A stretch of 64,000 nucleotides of DNA from Cinnamomum chago. Taxonomy: Eukaryota > Streptophyta > Magnoliopsida > Laurales > Lauraceae. The notes under the pieces are model-generated. The model saw only the letters and a program-made list of their open reading frames with translations, had not been told where the DNA came from and did no database searches. The stretch spans positions 41,199,501 through 41,263,500 of the forward strand of contig CP142458.1 of NCBI GenBank assembly GCA_038049695.1, read 5' to 3'. Made by a program: the position numbers and the translations under genes. Below, in pieces: positions 10,417 to 20,400 of this stretch. How positions within the stretch are numbered: position 1 is the stretch's first letter; each line of letters begins with the position of its first letter.

Positions 10417-13400
10417 AGATGGCAATGCTGACACAGAGACATCTTCAGCAAATGAGAAGGAACAACCCCTCGATCTCGAGGGTGATCTTCTAAACAAAGA
10501 CCCTTCTCCAGAAGCTCTTGAAGTTGGTAGAGGTACCCGTTCTGGCCGGGATTACCACAAAAACTACAACCAACCTTCTGCTTCTTATGTAAATCCTTCA
10601 GGAAAACAAGCTGTAAACACCCCTAGTGGCAAGAATAATGAAAATGCAGGCCCCAAGGAGGCTTTCAAGTACGACTTGATTCAGCACTTCAAACACATAC
10701 CTGCACGTCTGCACATCCTAGACTTATTACGAATGTCACCACAGACTCGTGATAGTCTCATTTCAGAACTACAAATGCTGGATGCGGATGTCGACAAACA
10801 TGCCCCACAAGTCCTACAAATTGAAATGGACTATAGGGTCAAAAAATCAAAAAGTCCCTCAAAAGGAGAAAAGAAGAAAACTGAGGGATCCTGCATCGAA
10901 TGCCTCTCGGTTCAAAAAGCAGCAAGTGCAACCATCGCCTTCACTAAGGAAGACCTCCTGCTAGGCGAAACAAAGCACAACCGACCCCTGTACTTCACCG
11001 GGTACATCAAAGAGGTACCACTACGCAGAATCCAGATCGATCCAGGTTCTGCACTCAACCTCATCTCCACTTCGGCCCTCGAAGAACTAGGCATTCCGCC
11101 TAGCAAGCTGAGCCACACATCTGTGTCCATCTTTGGATATGATGGCAGCGCTCAAAGGCCGATCGGCAAAATCAGGTTCAAGTTGCAAATCGGTGATCTT
11201 ATCTTCGAGGTCACTGTCTATGCAATAAAGACCCCTTCATGCTACAACATCCTTCTCAGACGTCCCTGGATACACGAGAATGGTGTTGTCCCTTCGACTT
11301 TACATCAGTGCATCAAGTTCGTTGGCAATGACGACTTGATACATCGAGTGTTCGCAGACAAAAAGCCCTTCAAAAGTAAAGAAGTCTATTTCACAGATGC
11401 TCAGATGTACAATGATGAAAAAGAAGAAAAGGAGGAAGAAATAGCACCCTTTGCCAAAAATCTCCAGAAAGACAAAGGCAAGGCTCCTCAGCAATCACCG
11501 GAAGAAAACAAACCCTCTATCAAAACCGAAGAGAATAATCAATCTCCCTTCATGGTCTCCCTCAAGTCTTCAAAGCCTCTGGTGATCACCACCAAAGCAA
11601 AGAAGATAAAACAAAAGGCTGGGGGCAAGTTTGCTGTCTCCTTTGTGACTATCTTGCAAAACACGGATTCGGACTCAGAGCCAGAAGACGATACATCGTC
11701 AAGCCAAGCTGATGATCAACAAGTTCAGCCTGCTCTCACTCCGATGGAGACAACCGTTGACATAGAAGATCCGGCATCTGCTTCCTTCGTTGTTCCAGCA
11801 ACATCAGCAGAAGAAAAGCCAATCTTCTTCCATAAATCGGGAGTTTCTTCATCAAATTCTTGGCTTGAACCTTTCCAAAATGAAGGTATGCCTCAACTAT
11901 CCCTGTATAGTCCAATGGCGCAAGCTATCATGAAGAAAATGGGCTACGACGCTCAGAACCCAATCGGTTTGGGAGATGGTCGTGGTATTATCACGCCATT
12001 GGAACCAACCCTGACCAAAAGTCAACTGGAAGGTTGGAAACCCCACCGCCACATAGAAAAGTCTTCACATGGGCTAGGGTATGATCCTGATGCCTCCTTG
12101 AGACAGTTGACACAAAGGCCGCAAAGTGATCTTGTCGACCAAGCCTCAACATCTCATATTAATGAAGACATTGATCTCCCTGGATATCTCTTTGAAGAGT
12201 TGACCGTCAAGGATCCAGGAAGTCTATCCAATTGGTACGATTCCTCTGATGATGAAGAAGAATTGTCCGATAATACAGACACACGGTTCTTTAACCCAGA
12301 AGAACCACTGTCTCCAAAGGAAGTGCCCTACTTCGACCTAGTTTCAACAGGTGATTGGGACCACCTCATAGCAAATCTTGAGAAAAGTACCAATCAAGAA
12401 GACCCATGGACAAAAGCAGAGCCGTGGTCTGTAGATACCTTTGGAACTCCAGAAGGCTTTGTTGGGTTGGAAGCCTTCAAAAATATTGTGGAGGAACCAC
12501 CTTCAAACCTTCCAACTGAAGATTCTGTTCAAAAGATAGACTTGGGAACACCTGATAACCCACGTCCTGTATTCATAAGCAAGAATATAAAGGATGATGA
12601 GTTACCTGAGTATATCGCGTTTCTTCATGAGTTTGTTGATTGTTTTGCATGGTCTCACGCTGAGATGCCTGGCTTAGACCCCAAAATAGCAGTCCACAAA
12701 CTCAATCTTCAAAAAGATATCAAGCCTGTCAAACAAGGCCAAAGAAGGTTCCGTCCTGACGTGATGGACAAAATTGAACAAGAAGTTCAAAAACTCAAAA
12801 GCGTTGGCTTCATCCGTGAGGAACAGCATCCTGAATGGTTGGCCAACATCGTCCCCGTGACAAAGAAAAATGGGCAAATCAGGATCTGCATTGATTACAG
12901 AGACCTGAACAATGCATGCCCAAAAGATGAATTCCCGCTCCCTATACCGGAGGTGATGATCGACAACACCTGTGGGTTCGAGCTAATGACATTCATGGAT
13001 GGCTTCTCTGGCTACAATCAGATAAAGATGCATCCTGAAGATGAAAAACACACAGCATTTCAGACCCCGTTTGGCGTGTATTGCTACACTGTCATGCCAT
13101 TCGGTCTAAAGAATGCCGGCGCTACATATCAGAGGGCTATGATGAAGATATTCCAAGATATGCAGCACAAGACGGTCGAATGTTATGTCGACGACCTCGC
13201 CGTTAAAAGCAAAAGAAAAGAAGACCATCTCAAAGATCTTCGAGAAGTCTTCCTCCGACTTCGCAAACACAAACTGCGAATGAATCCCCTCAAATGCTTC
13301 TTCGGTGTTTCATCGGGTAAGTTTCTCGGATTCGTAGTACGGAAAGCTGGGATAGAGCTTGACCCCATCAAAGTCAAGGCTATCCTAGAAATGCCATCTC

Positions 13401-15862
13401 CAAGAACCCTAAGACAATTAAAAGGGCTCCAAGGAAGATTGGCATACATTCGACGGTTCATCTCCAATCTATCAGGGAAGTGCCGTCCATTCTCTCGGTT
13501 AATGAAGAAAGGTGTCAATTTTGTCTGGGATGCTGAATGTGAAGCCGCGTTTCAGGACATCAAGTCATACCTGACTAAACCTCCAGTGTTGGCTGCCCCC
13601 ACAACTGGAAAACCATTCCTCTTGTACACAAGAGCCCTTGACTGTTCTTTAGGCGCTCTACTCGCACAAAAGAATGACGAGGGAAAAGAAGCTGCTCTAT
13701 ATTACCTTAGTCGCATGTTGATAGGTGCAGAGCATCGCTACTCTCCAGTCGAAAAAGAATGCTTGGTAGTGATGTTCGCCGTACAAAAACTGCGTCACTG
13801 CCTCCTATCCAACACAGTGTACCTGATTTCGAGGATCAACCTCCTAAAGGTCCTTGTCACAAAAGCAGGTTCTCTCAATGCCCGACTGGCAAAATGGTCC
13901 ATCCTCCTGTCACAATTTGACATTAGGTATGTACCACAAAAAGCAATCAAAGGCCAAGCTCTAACAGACTTCCTCGCGGAGCATCCATTGCCTAAAGATT
14001 CTCCACTCAGGGATGACCTCCCAGACGAATCGGTCTACAGTGTGGAGACTTCCTTATCAAATGCTTCCTGGCACATGTACTTCGATGGCGCAACCAGGAC
14101 AAATAAAAAGGGAAATCAAATATCGGGAATTGGCATTCTCTTTGTTAGTCCCGACAAAAACATGACTCCACACGCATTCTCGTTACTGGAACCATGTTCA
14201 AACAATGCAGCTGAGTACCAAGCCCTCATCGTAGGATTGGAGCTCGCCCTTGAATCCGGCATCACTACGCTGGAAGCTTTTGGAGACTCTCAACTGATCG
14301 TCAACCAGATGAATCAGAAATTTGAAGTCAGGAAGCCCGATCTGTTGCCTTACTACAACAAGGCACAATCGCTTCGACAAAAGTTCGACATCTGTCACAT
14401 CACCCACATCCTCAGAGGTGAAAACATTCGTGCTTATGCCCTAGCTGGACTTGCTGCGTCTATGGCAATCCAAGAAGGGGAAAACATGCAAGTTACAGTG
14501 TGTCAAAAAAGGATTCTCCCTCCTCTCAACACACATCAAGCAGTTGCTGAATGCCACCAAGTGGTTGGAAGTCGGATCTCCGTCCTTAAACCTCTGATCA
14601 GCGACTGGAGGGATCCGTTCATTGATTACATCATGTTCGGAATCCTACCTGAAGATCCAAAAGAACGGGTAAGCATCCAAAGACGAGCCCCAAATTTTCA
14701 TTTGGATATTCCTTTAAAAATGCTGTATAGAAAATCCTACAATGGAGTACTTCTACGCTGCTTGTCACAACAAGAGGCTGAGGAAACACTCAAAGAAGTA
14801 CATGCTGGTCTTTGTAGAGCCCATCAGGCTGGGCCTAAGCTCTACGATCAGATAAAAAGGTTAGGTTATTATTGGCCTACCATGGTGGCTGATGCAATGC
14901 AATTTGCTAAGCGCTGCCAACAATGCCAAGTTCATGGAGATTATGTCCACATGCCTCAGGAATGGCTACATCCTACAGCAATCTCGTGGCCTTTTGAAGC
15001 CTGGGGTATGGACATCATAGGTCCTATCTCCCCTCCATCGAGCAAAAGTCATCGCTTCATCTTCGCCGCTACGGATTATTTCTCCAAGTGGTCAGAAGCA
15101 TTCGCGCTTAGTGAAATGAAGACCTCATCAGTCCTTCAGTTCTTGCGCACCAACATCATTTGTCGCTTTGGCATACCTAAAAGATTTGTCCATGATAACG
15201 GACCACAGTTCCGCGATCACCAATTCTACAGGTTCTGCGACAAATACAAAATCCAAAGTTGTCCTTCAACTCCGTACAATCCGGCAGCGAATGGACTAGC
15301 AGAGGCTTTCAACAAAATGCTCTGCAAAATCCTCAAGAAAATGGTCTCTAGTCACAAAAGAGATTGGGGCGACAAACTGCTTGAAGCTTTGTGGGCCTAT
15401 CGAACCACCGTTCGAGGACCAACCCATAGCACACTATTCTCCTTGGTCTATGGATGCGAAGTTGTTGTCCCTTTGGAAGTTCAAATTCCTTCCTTAAGGG
15501 TATCTCTGCAAAATGACATGACGCAAGAAAGTAATATCAAATTGAGACTCCAAGAGCTGGATAACCTCGATGAGAGACGGCTCGAAGCTCTACAAAGCAT
15601 TGAACTCTACCAAGCACGCATGGCAGGATCTTTTGACAAGAAGGTCAGGCAACGCGCCTACAAAAAGGGAGACTTGGTTCTTACAGTAAAAAGACCAATG
15701 GTTTTTGCCAACAAATCCAAAGGCAAATTTGAACCAAAATGGGAGGGACCTTTCGTCATTGACAAAGTCTTCTCCAACGGCGCATACGCTCTTCTAAACA
15801 TGGAGGGTGACAGATGTATGCTGCCCATCAATGGAAAGTTCTTGAAGCGGTACTACCCTTGA
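10241..15862 (+). CDS. pol: Element B pol: protease, G-patch, RT, two RNases H, integrase
   Basis: This is an uninterrupted frame of 1873 codons; genuine coding begins near 10350, where gag shifts into it. The aspartic protease has IDPGSALNLIS at residue about 266. A G-patch (MKKMGYDAQNPIGLGDGRG) lies near 560-580. The RT spans about 830-1050 with FMDGFSGYNQI and the catalytic YVDD near 981. The first RNase H (about 1125-1250) keeps LDCSLGALL and EKEC, but the usual later Asp is replaced by ISRINLLK. The archaeal-type RNase H (about 1280-1406) has FDGATR, NAAEYQAL and GDSQLIV, but Tyr stands where the last catalytic Asp is expected (ENIRAYALA). The integrase has a zinc-binding region from about 1520 and intact D, D, E (GMDIIGP, HDNGPQF, GLAEAF). 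It ends KFLKRYYP, with no chromodomain. Confidence 0.93.
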   Translation: MKKFQPVKSSSEKIRSIGSKCPISSVMSGPTKYSIKKESLLDAVQDLLPENAPCNTITEDGNADTETSSANEKEQPLDLEGDLLNKDPSPEALEVGRGTRSGRDYHKNYNQPSASYVNPSGKQAVNTPSGKNNENAGPKEAFKYDLIQHFKHIPARLHILDLLRMSPQTRDSLISELQMLDADVDKHAPQVLQIEMDYRVKKSKSPSKGEKKKTEGSCIECLSVQKAASATIAFTKEDLLLGETKHNRPLYFTGYIKEVPLRRIQIDPGSALNLISTSALEELGIPPSKLSHTSVSIFGYDGSAQRPIGKIRFKLQIGDLIFEVTVYAIKTPSCYNILLRRPWIHENGVVPSTLHQCIKFVGNDDLIHRVFADKKPFKSKEVYFTDAQMYNDEKEEKEEEIAPFAKNLQKDKGKAPQQSPEENKPSIKTEENNQSPFMVSLKSSKPLVITTKAKKIKQKAGGKFAVSFVTILQNTDSDSEPEDDTSSSQADDQQVQPALTPMETTVDIEDPASASFVVPATSAEEKPIFFHKSGVSSSNSWLEPFQNEGMPQLSLYSPMAQAIMKKMGYDAQNPIGLGDGRGIITPLEPTLTKSQLEGWKPHRHIEKSSHGLGYDPDASLRQLTQRPQSDLVDQASTSHINEDIDLPGYLFEELTVKDPGSLSNWYDSSDDEEELSDNTDTRFFNPEEPLSPKEVPYFDLVSTGDWDHLIANLEKSTNQEDPWTKAEPWSVDTFGTPEGFVGLEAFKNIVEEPPSNLPTEDSVQKIDLGTPDNPRPVFISKNIKDDELPEYIAFLHEFVDCFAWSHAEMPGLDPKIAVHKLNLQKDIKPVKQGQRRFRPDVMDKIEQEVQKLKSVGFIREEQHPEWLANIVPVTKKNGQIRICIDYRDLNNACPKDEFPLPIPEVMIDNTCGFELMTFMDGFSGYNQIKMHPEDEKHTAFQTPFGVYCYTVMPFGLKNAGATYQRAMMKIFQDMQHKTVECYVDDLAVKSKRKEDHLKDLREVFLRLRKHKLRMNPLKCFFGVSSGKFLGFVVRKAGIELDPIKVKAILEMPSPRTLRQLKGLQGRLAYIRRFISNLSGKCRPFSRLMKKGVNFVWDAECEAAFQDIKSYLTKPPVLAAPTTGKPFLLYTRALDCSLGALLAQKNDEGKEAALYYLSRMLIGAEHRYSPVEKECLVVMFAVQKLRHCLLSNTVYLISRINLLKVLVTKAGSLNARLAKWSILLSQFDIRYVPQKAIKGQALTDFLAEHPLPKDSPLRDDLPDESVYSVETSLSNASWHMYFDGATRTNKKGNQISGIGILFVSPDKNMTPHAFSLLEPCSNNAAEYQALIVGLELALESGITTLEAFGDSQLIVNQMNQKFEVRKPDLLPYYNKAQSLRQKFDICHITHILRGENIRAYALAGLAASMAIQEGENMQVTVCQKRILPPLNTHQAVAECHQVVGSRISVLKPLISDWRDPFIDYIMFGILPEDPKERVSIQRRAPNFHLDIPLKMLYRKSYNGVLLRCLSQQEAEETLKEVHAGLCRAHQAGPKLYDQIKRLGYYWPTMVADAMQFAKRCQQCQVHGDYVHMPQEWLHPTAISWPFEAWGMDIIGPISPPSSKSHRFIFAATDYFSKWSEAFALSEMKTSSVLQFLRTNIICRFGIPKRFVHDNGPQFRDHQFYRFCDKYKIQSCPSTPYNPAANGLAEAFNKMLCKILKKMVSSHKRDWGDKLLEALWAYRTTVRGPTHSTLFSLVYGCEVVVPLEVQIPSLRVSLQNDMTQESNIKLRLQELDNLDERRLEALQSIELYQARMAGSFDKKVRQRAYKKGDLVLTVKRPMVFANKSKGKFEPKWEGPFVIDKVFSNGAYALLNMEGDRCMLPINGKFLKRYYP

Positions 15863-16239
15863 AGGCTTCTTCCATCGGGTCAGAGCGACGCCTGCACGGC
15901 CAAAGCCTATTCCTAGGTATCTGCTCATCAAACCCACTCCTTTTGGAATTTTCATCCTCTTGTTGAAATTTCTAAAAAAAAACCCCTCAAAACAATGTTT
16001 CTTTCATCGTTTCATTTAAAAAAAAAAAAAAAAAAAGCAGATCCAAAAATCCAAGTTTAGGAGCCTCTTCCCAAACTTGACCAAAATTTTCGATCCTTGA
16101 AACCAAAATTAATGGTTTGAAACAAAATCAGGACCTAGGGATTTCAGCCCTAGTCCACCCCGACTTTCACCACCAAAATGGTTTTGAGTCAAAATTTACG
16201 ACCCTCGTGTCTTTAAACAAAAAAAATGGTTTTTCAAAA
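15863..16239 (+). other. Post-pol spacer, nothing recognised
   Basis: This is AT-rich 3' non-coding sequence with an A-run near 16018-16036. I see no gene or array in it. Confidence 0.5.
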
Positions 16240-16650
16240 ACCGCAGGGAAGCGACGTTCAGTCGATACTTGCAAAACCCAAAACCGGAAGGATGCAAACC
16301 CCATTCGATACTTCCAAAACCCCAAAATTTCAAAAAATCGTGGAGACGCAACGTTCCAGTTGATATCCACAACCCAAATTTCAAAACAAACAAAAAACAA
16401 AACAAAGGTTCGAAAAAACCTCAAAATTCAAAAATCGTGGGGAAGCGACATTCCATCGATACCCACAAAACAAAATTTTTGAAGAAAAAAAAAGCAGGGA
16501 AGCGACGCTTAGTCGATACTTGCACCCAAATCCGCGGGGAGGCGACATTCCATCGATACTCGCAACCGAATGAGCAAGGAAGCGACATTCCATCGATACT
16601 TGCAAAACCATTCAGCAGGGAGGCGACTTTTAGTCGATACTTGCATTTTT
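16240..16650 (+). repeat. Degenerate tandem repeat around gaagcgacattccatcgata
   Basis: About eight diverged units alternate a core like gggaagcgacgttcagtcga with short A-rich spacers of variable length. It is a non-coding repeat field between pol and the antisense gene. Confidence 0.8.
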
Positions 16651-16654
16651 GAAA

Positions 16655-17240
16655 ACCAAAAACCTGGCTTTCACGCCAAAAAACCCGGCTTCCATGCCAA
16701 AAATCCGGCTTTCACGCCAAAAAATCAAAAATACGGCTTTCATGCCAAAAATCCAAATTCGGCTTCCATGCCAACAAAACAAAACTCGGTTTTCAAAAAA
16801 AAAAATCTGGCTTTCATGCCAAAAACAAAAAATCTTTGGCTTCCATGCCATCTCAAACTCGGCTTTCATGCCATTTTTTTTTTAAAAAAAAAATCGGCTT
16901 TTACGCCACAAAAAAACGGCTTTCATGCCACTCCAAAAAATCGGCTTTCATGCCACCTCAAAATTCGGCTTTCATGCCATCTCAAAAAAAAATTGGCTCT
17001 CATGCCATCCCAAAATTTGGCTTTCACGCCACCAAAATCGGCTTTCATGCCACCTCAAAAAATCGGCTTTCATGCCACCTCAAAATTTCGGCTTCCACGC
17101 CATCCAAAATTTTGGCTCTCATGCCATAAACCCAAATTTCGGCTCTCATGCCATTTCAAAACTCGGCTTTTCAAGCCATAAAAAAAAAAACCCCTGGCTT
17201 TTGCCGCAAAATCTGGCTTTCATGCCAAAACAACCCTTTC
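16655..17240 (+). repeat. Minisatellite of GGCTTTCATGCC units
   Basis: About two dozen copies of ggcttt/cca/ctgcc-type units (consensus GGCTTTCATGCC) are separated by A-rich linkers. Single-base variants such as ggctctcatgcc and ggcttccacgcc show decay. Translations full of repeated AFMP-like words are artefacts. The field lies downstream of pol and just beyond the poly(A) signal of the antisense gene. Confidence 0.9.
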
Positions 17241-17420
17241 GACAAAAGATTTTCACAAAATGATAACCTTTTGATCAAAATTTTCAAACAAACACTCTCA
17301 TCCAACCTTTGCTTATTTTCATCAAAAAGAATTTAAGTAAAAGGTACACAGAGTACCAAAAATGTTTTACATAGAGGTACCAAAAAAAAAAAAAAAAAAG
17401 GAGAGAAAAGAAGAAAAGAG

Positions 17421-17426
17421 TTTATT
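17421..17426 (-). terminator. Poly(A) signal of the antisense gene
   Basis: On the minus strand AATAAA occurs about ten bases after the last stop codon (17438-17436), in an ATAATAAACTC context. The position fits a plant near-upstream element for cleavage. Confidence 0.65.
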
Positions 17427-17435
17427 ATAGAGAGC

Positions 17436-20400
17436 TCAGTCTAGCATGGTCTTCAACCAAAGATCCAGTTCCTCAAGCAGACTCTTGGCCTTAACCTCCA
17501 AAGCTTCAAGACCGCGCTTCTTCAAGATCTTGCCATAAAACGCGGCAGAACGCCGCAACCCATCTTCAGCACGAGGAAGCTCTTCCTAGAGAATTTGCCA
17601 CTGCTCATACTCCTGAGTCTTTCTCTGAAGGCTGCTACCGGCTTCTTCAACTTGGCGAATCAGAGTTCCCTCTTTAGCACGGGCTTCTACAATGGCAGTC
17701 CATTTGGTAGCATTTTGTTCTTGCAATTGCTCAAGGCGCTGCCTAGCTTCTGTGACCTCCCTATCAAGACGGCGCAGGTCCTGTGTTAGCTCGATGATAG
17801 CCAACTCGGTAACGTTCCTCTCCCGAACGAATTGCTTCCGAGCCCGTGAGATCTTATCCATTTCAGATTTGATCTTACCGGATGGCTGCAAAAACATCTC
17901 ATTGAAAAAGTCACTGCTTGGGAAATTCTTGGTCTCAGTCCATTTGTCGCCTAAAGCAATGACTTCATCAACAAAGGCCTTGGCACTTGCAATGTCCAGA
18001 CCGACCTCTGCACTGTCAGCAAGGATGTCCTGTACATGCTTGACCATGCCAAAACCAGCTTCCAAATGGCCAGAAGAGAGAGTTTCAACCCATGAGCTCA
18101 GCACACTCTTCAACACCTTCTTTGCATATTAAAGGGATGGTCCGGATGGAGATTCACCACGCTCTGTTGGTTGACTGCCCACGTCAGGCCGTGGTGGAGA
18201 AGAAATCAAAAGGCTCTTTCCAAGCGGAGCCACTGAAGAAGCAATATCACCACAAAGTCCCGCCTCTGCCGTGACGAGACTGGTAGAAGAAGCCCCTACT
18301 TCTGGATCGGCTGCTGGCATCTCCTGCTCTGTCCCTGAGGAAGGCGAAGGAACTTCTCCTGTTGCTTCACAACCTGCTGGCAAAAACACAAGAAAAGGTA
18401 TGAATATGATCTTGTGAAAAAAAAAATCAATGTCAAGATTATCACTATGGAATACCTTCTTCCATGATGGGTGGAGTACTTTCTGTCTCCATTTGCTCAT
18501 CTGAGGCATCGTCAAAAGCTATATCCATAGATGGCTCGAAGTCGGAATCCTCTGGCAAGTCAGCTGTCAAGAAAACAAAAATATGTGTCAGCAAATTCAA
18601 AAAAAAAAAAAAAATCATCATCCTCATACCAGGTGGAGATTCTGGGTCCTCCCCAGAGTCCCTCAATTCTTCTTCAGATGCCGCAACTGGATCCATCACC
18701 GCCTCATCGACAGGAACCTCGGGCATCACCAAGTTTTCATCTTTTGCAAAAGAAAGAAAACAGCAGATCAAAAAAAAATTCCCTCATAAAAGGAAAGAAG
18801 CGGAAATAGAAAAGAAGGAGAATCATACCAACATCGGCGGTCTCTTCTTCACGACTCCTCTTCTTTGGAGGCTCACCAGCATCTCCTGATACCTCCTCAA
18901 CAATAGTAGGAGGGACTTCCAGATCAGGAGAGTCTTCGTGACGTCTCTCAATGCGACGCTGTCCTCTCCTCCTCTTTTTTCTACGAGCCGGTCTACTTGA
19001 AGTACCTGCCTCACTGTCAAAGTCAGGACTTCCACTTGGCTCCTCACTGGATGGCCCGCTCCTACCAGTAGACCCCATGGAAGCCTTCATTTTCTCTGCT
19101 TGCATCCAAGTGTCGATCTCGGTTTCCTCCTCCGCGAGCAGTCTCAAGACCTCAACAGGTATCTCTTGTGCGGCCCCGGATCTGATGACATCCTGTTCCT
19201 CGAGAAAGCCTATCCTATGCTTCTCTCCAGAAAGGAAGAACAAAACTTCCTCTCGACGGACGCCATCTGATCTACCAAGACCCTTCCCAGGAGATTGCTT
19301 GACATTCAGCTCCTTCTCGGAAAGCCCTCGGTACACAGCAAAGCTCTCCACGAACCACTTCGTGAAGCCAGCAGTCCGGAAAGTGGGCAACTCAGGATAG
19401 GAAATCATGGCAGTAGTGTCCTCCGCACTATAGAAAGCCCATGCATTTCTCCCGTCCTGCAAACCTCCAAAACGCTTCACCATGCTCGAAGGCGCTCCAA
19501 CAACGCCTTGAGAGAAGCCTAACTGCAACGCAAAACGCGAAGGGACATACGGCTGGATGTCAACAAAAATATGTCTGCGGTACACCATCGTGCCAACACG
19601 TATGTTTAAAAGCCACCTCTTCTCTGCGTTGGTCAAAGAATAGTGTCTTCCCGATCCTGCCCTGGTGGAATCACGGGAGACACCAAAATCAAAAGCCTTC
19701 TTCCGCAAATCTGGAGAAAGCTTTACTGAAGATTGCCCAATCTCGACATCCCTGAATCGTCGGATTCTCAAGCGGGTGGACAGAAGTGAATCGGAAACGG
19801 CTTTTCCCCTAGCCAACCGAATCATAAAAGGGTCATCATCCTGTGCAACGCCTAAACGGTGAAAGCCAGGACAGTGGTACACATACCACGAATAGAAAAT
19901 ATGGGCTGAAAATACTCTGTTCATGGGGAGCCCAAGCCGGACCAAGAAAGCAGCAGCCTGAAGTTTGGTACATAAATAGGAGTAAAGAGCCGGCACCAAA
20001 GCTAGCTGCTCTCCAAACGCCATCTGACAAGCCGGAAAAATACAATGCGGCCTGATGTGCGTCCCATCTCCTCCAGCAAAAACAGCCTCACCTAGCCAGT
20101 AAGTGAGGTACATAGCGAGATCTCTTCGCAGCGCAATGTCGGAACAAATGGCTCTTGTGCTTGCAAAGAATTCCTTCAGATTTTCTCGCATAACGGAGAT
20201 CTTCTTCGAAGCCAGATTCTTATCAGAAGATTCTCCACTGCCAAAGAAGTTGGGACATAAAGAGCCAAAATTCTTCCAACTGCTGCACCGGACTTTCAAG
20301 CCCTCCTTCTCCTTCAAAAAATCATAGAAGGCGACAAGCTGAAAGTACAAAAGCCTGAACTCCTCGGACTGTTCCTCAAGGACGCTGTCGATCGGCATAA

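Noticed and set aside
16655..17240. CRISPR-like regular repeat
   Set aside because: Units are 12 bases with variable low-complexity linkers in a plant retrotransposon; no spacer structure and no cas genes.
16570..17263. Plus-strand frames with repeated AFMP/GFHA words
   Set aside because: They are translations of the GGCTTTCATGCC minisatellite in three frames; no domain or start context.
18464..18889. Plus-strand frames of 92-141 codons opposite the antisense gene
   Set aside because: They mirror acidic/Ser codons of exons 2-4 and run through the introns. The minus strand has domains and splice signals.
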